From Cellulomonas cellasea (lineage in GTDB: Bacteria > Actinomycetota > Actinomycetes > Actinomycetales > Cellulomonadaceae), in NCBI RefSeq assembly GCF_006538745.1, contig NZ_BJLR01000001.1, forward strand, positions 1 to 64,000: a stretch of DNA of 64,000 nt, read 5' to 3'. The position numbers and the translations under genes were made by a program. Shown here in pieces: positions 63,607 to 64,000 of this stretch; the first letter of the stretch is position 1; every line of letters begins with the position of its first letter. Under the pieces are notes generated by a model that saw nothing but the letters and a program-made list of their open reading frames with translations, did not search any database and was not told the origin of the DNA.

Positions 63607-63969
63607 GTGCGCATCGACAAGGACCTCGTGGCCGCCTCGGCCACACCGCTCGTGCTGGGGATCCTCTCCGACGGCGAGCAGTACGGCTACGCGATCCTCA
63701 AGCGCGTCGGCGAGCTCTCGGGCGGACGCATGCAGTGGACCGACGGGATGCTCTACCCGCTCCTGCACCGGCTCGAGCGCGTCGGCTACGTGTCGTCGTC
63801 GTGGAGCACGTCCGAGGCGGGGCGACGGCGCAAGCACTACGCGCTCACGCCCGCCGGCCGCGAGGCACTGACCGACCGCCAGGAGCAGTGGACGGTCGTC
63901 GCCGACGCGCTGCGGCAGGTCTGGCAGCAGGCCCAGCGCCCCGCGGGGCTCGTGGAGGGGTGGGCGTGA
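63607..63969 (+). CDS. PadR-family transcriptional regulator
   Basis: A 120-residue winged-helix regulator. SATPLVLGILSDGEQYGYAILKRVGELSGGRMQWTDGMLYPLLHRLERVGYVSSSWSTSEAGRRRKHYALTPAGREAL is the complete PadR signature, with a short C-terminal dimerisation helix. GTG 63607 follows GGAGG at four bases. The stop overlaps the next start (GTGA), the usual arrangement of PadR with a membrane-protein gene. Overlapping dyads cover its promoter, consistent with autoregulation. Confidence 0.92.
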   Translation: MRIDKDLVAASATPLVLGILSDGEQYGYAILKRVGELSGGRMQWTDGMLYPLLHRLERVGYVSSSWSTSEAGRRRKHYALTPAGREALTDRQEQWTVVADALRQVWQQAQRPAGLVEGWA

Positions 63970-64000
63970 TGGAGCAGCACGCGGAGCTCGAGGCGCAGGT
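63966..64000 (+). CDS. Start of a gene coupled to PadR (11 codons in view)
   Basis: GTG 63966 overlaps the padR stop, with ATG 63969 as the next codon; the visible peptide is VMEQHAELEAQ. Partners of PadR genes in this position often encode permease-prefix or DUF1700-type membrane proteins whose N-termini are similarly acidic, but too little is visible to name it. Confidence 0.5.
   Translation, partial: MMEQHAELEAQ

Overview
The window is a very GC-rich chromosomal stretch (third codon positions almost all G or C) from a high-GC actinobacterium. I infer a Cellulomonas-like or related member of the Micrococcales. The reasons are GTG starts and 4-base ATGA/GTGA gene overlaps throughout, a fused OleBC olefin gene, a DasR/dre-controlled N-acetylglucosamine PTS, a PadR regulator, a Csp-type cysteine-rich protein, and two carbohydrate-active enzymes at the left end. 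I saw no rRNA, tRNA, CRISPR array, phage or transposase, and no gene-free stretch over 300 bases.

Layout. 1-9.9 kb: the start of a chemotaxis receptor, a GH2 glycosidase, a translationally coupled cluster (GH-A glycosidase fused to a glycosyltransferase, a small Cys-containing protein, UDP-galactopyranose mutase), and a PAS-GAF-PP2C-ATPase signalling protein. 10-25.7 kb: a nearly complete purine-to-ammonia catabolic island. It holds xanthine dehydrogenase (FAD subunit plus a fused FeS/Mo subunit), XdhC and a MocA-like protein for its cofactor, uricase, HIU hydrolase, OHCU decarboxylase, allantoinase, allantoate amidohydrolase, ureidoglycine-glyoxylate aminotransferase, a guanine-deaminase-like enzyme, an amidase and a formamidase. 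Two 16-bp GTnAC-n6-GTnAC boxes before the xanthine dehydrogenase and uricase genes suggest nitrogen control by a GlnR-type regulator.

25.9-35.2 kb: a stealth-family sugar-phosphate transferase, a metallophosphoesterase, a HAD phosphatase with a probable CTG start, and oleA-oleBC-oleD for head-to-head fatty-acid condensation to long-chain olefins. A LuxR-type remnant follows. 35.2-41.6 kb: a PTS locus (HAD, IIA, two IIB, DasR-like regulator | IIC, EI | HPr) with one perfect and one degenerate dre operator. 41.6-48.6 kb: an L,D-transpeptidase lipoprotein, an amino-acid permease gene split by an in-frame TGA, an ABC exporter pair, a BBE-type flavoprotein and a methyltransferase.

48.6-57.5 kb: a 1.3-kaa secreted beta-propeller/CARDB-like protein, acylphosphatase, a mini PEP-synthase-like protein, two small DNA-binding proteins and a ligase-less LigD. 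57.7-60.4 kb: a Nudix-HTH regulator diverging from an SPFH protein plus an NAD-kinase-like protein, with two matching TCGTC-N5-GACGA operators between them. This is my leading candidate for an undescribed system. 60.4-64 kb: Csp-like protein, VOC protein, saccharopine-dehydrogenase-like reductase, MOSC protein, PadR regulator and the first codons of its partner gene.
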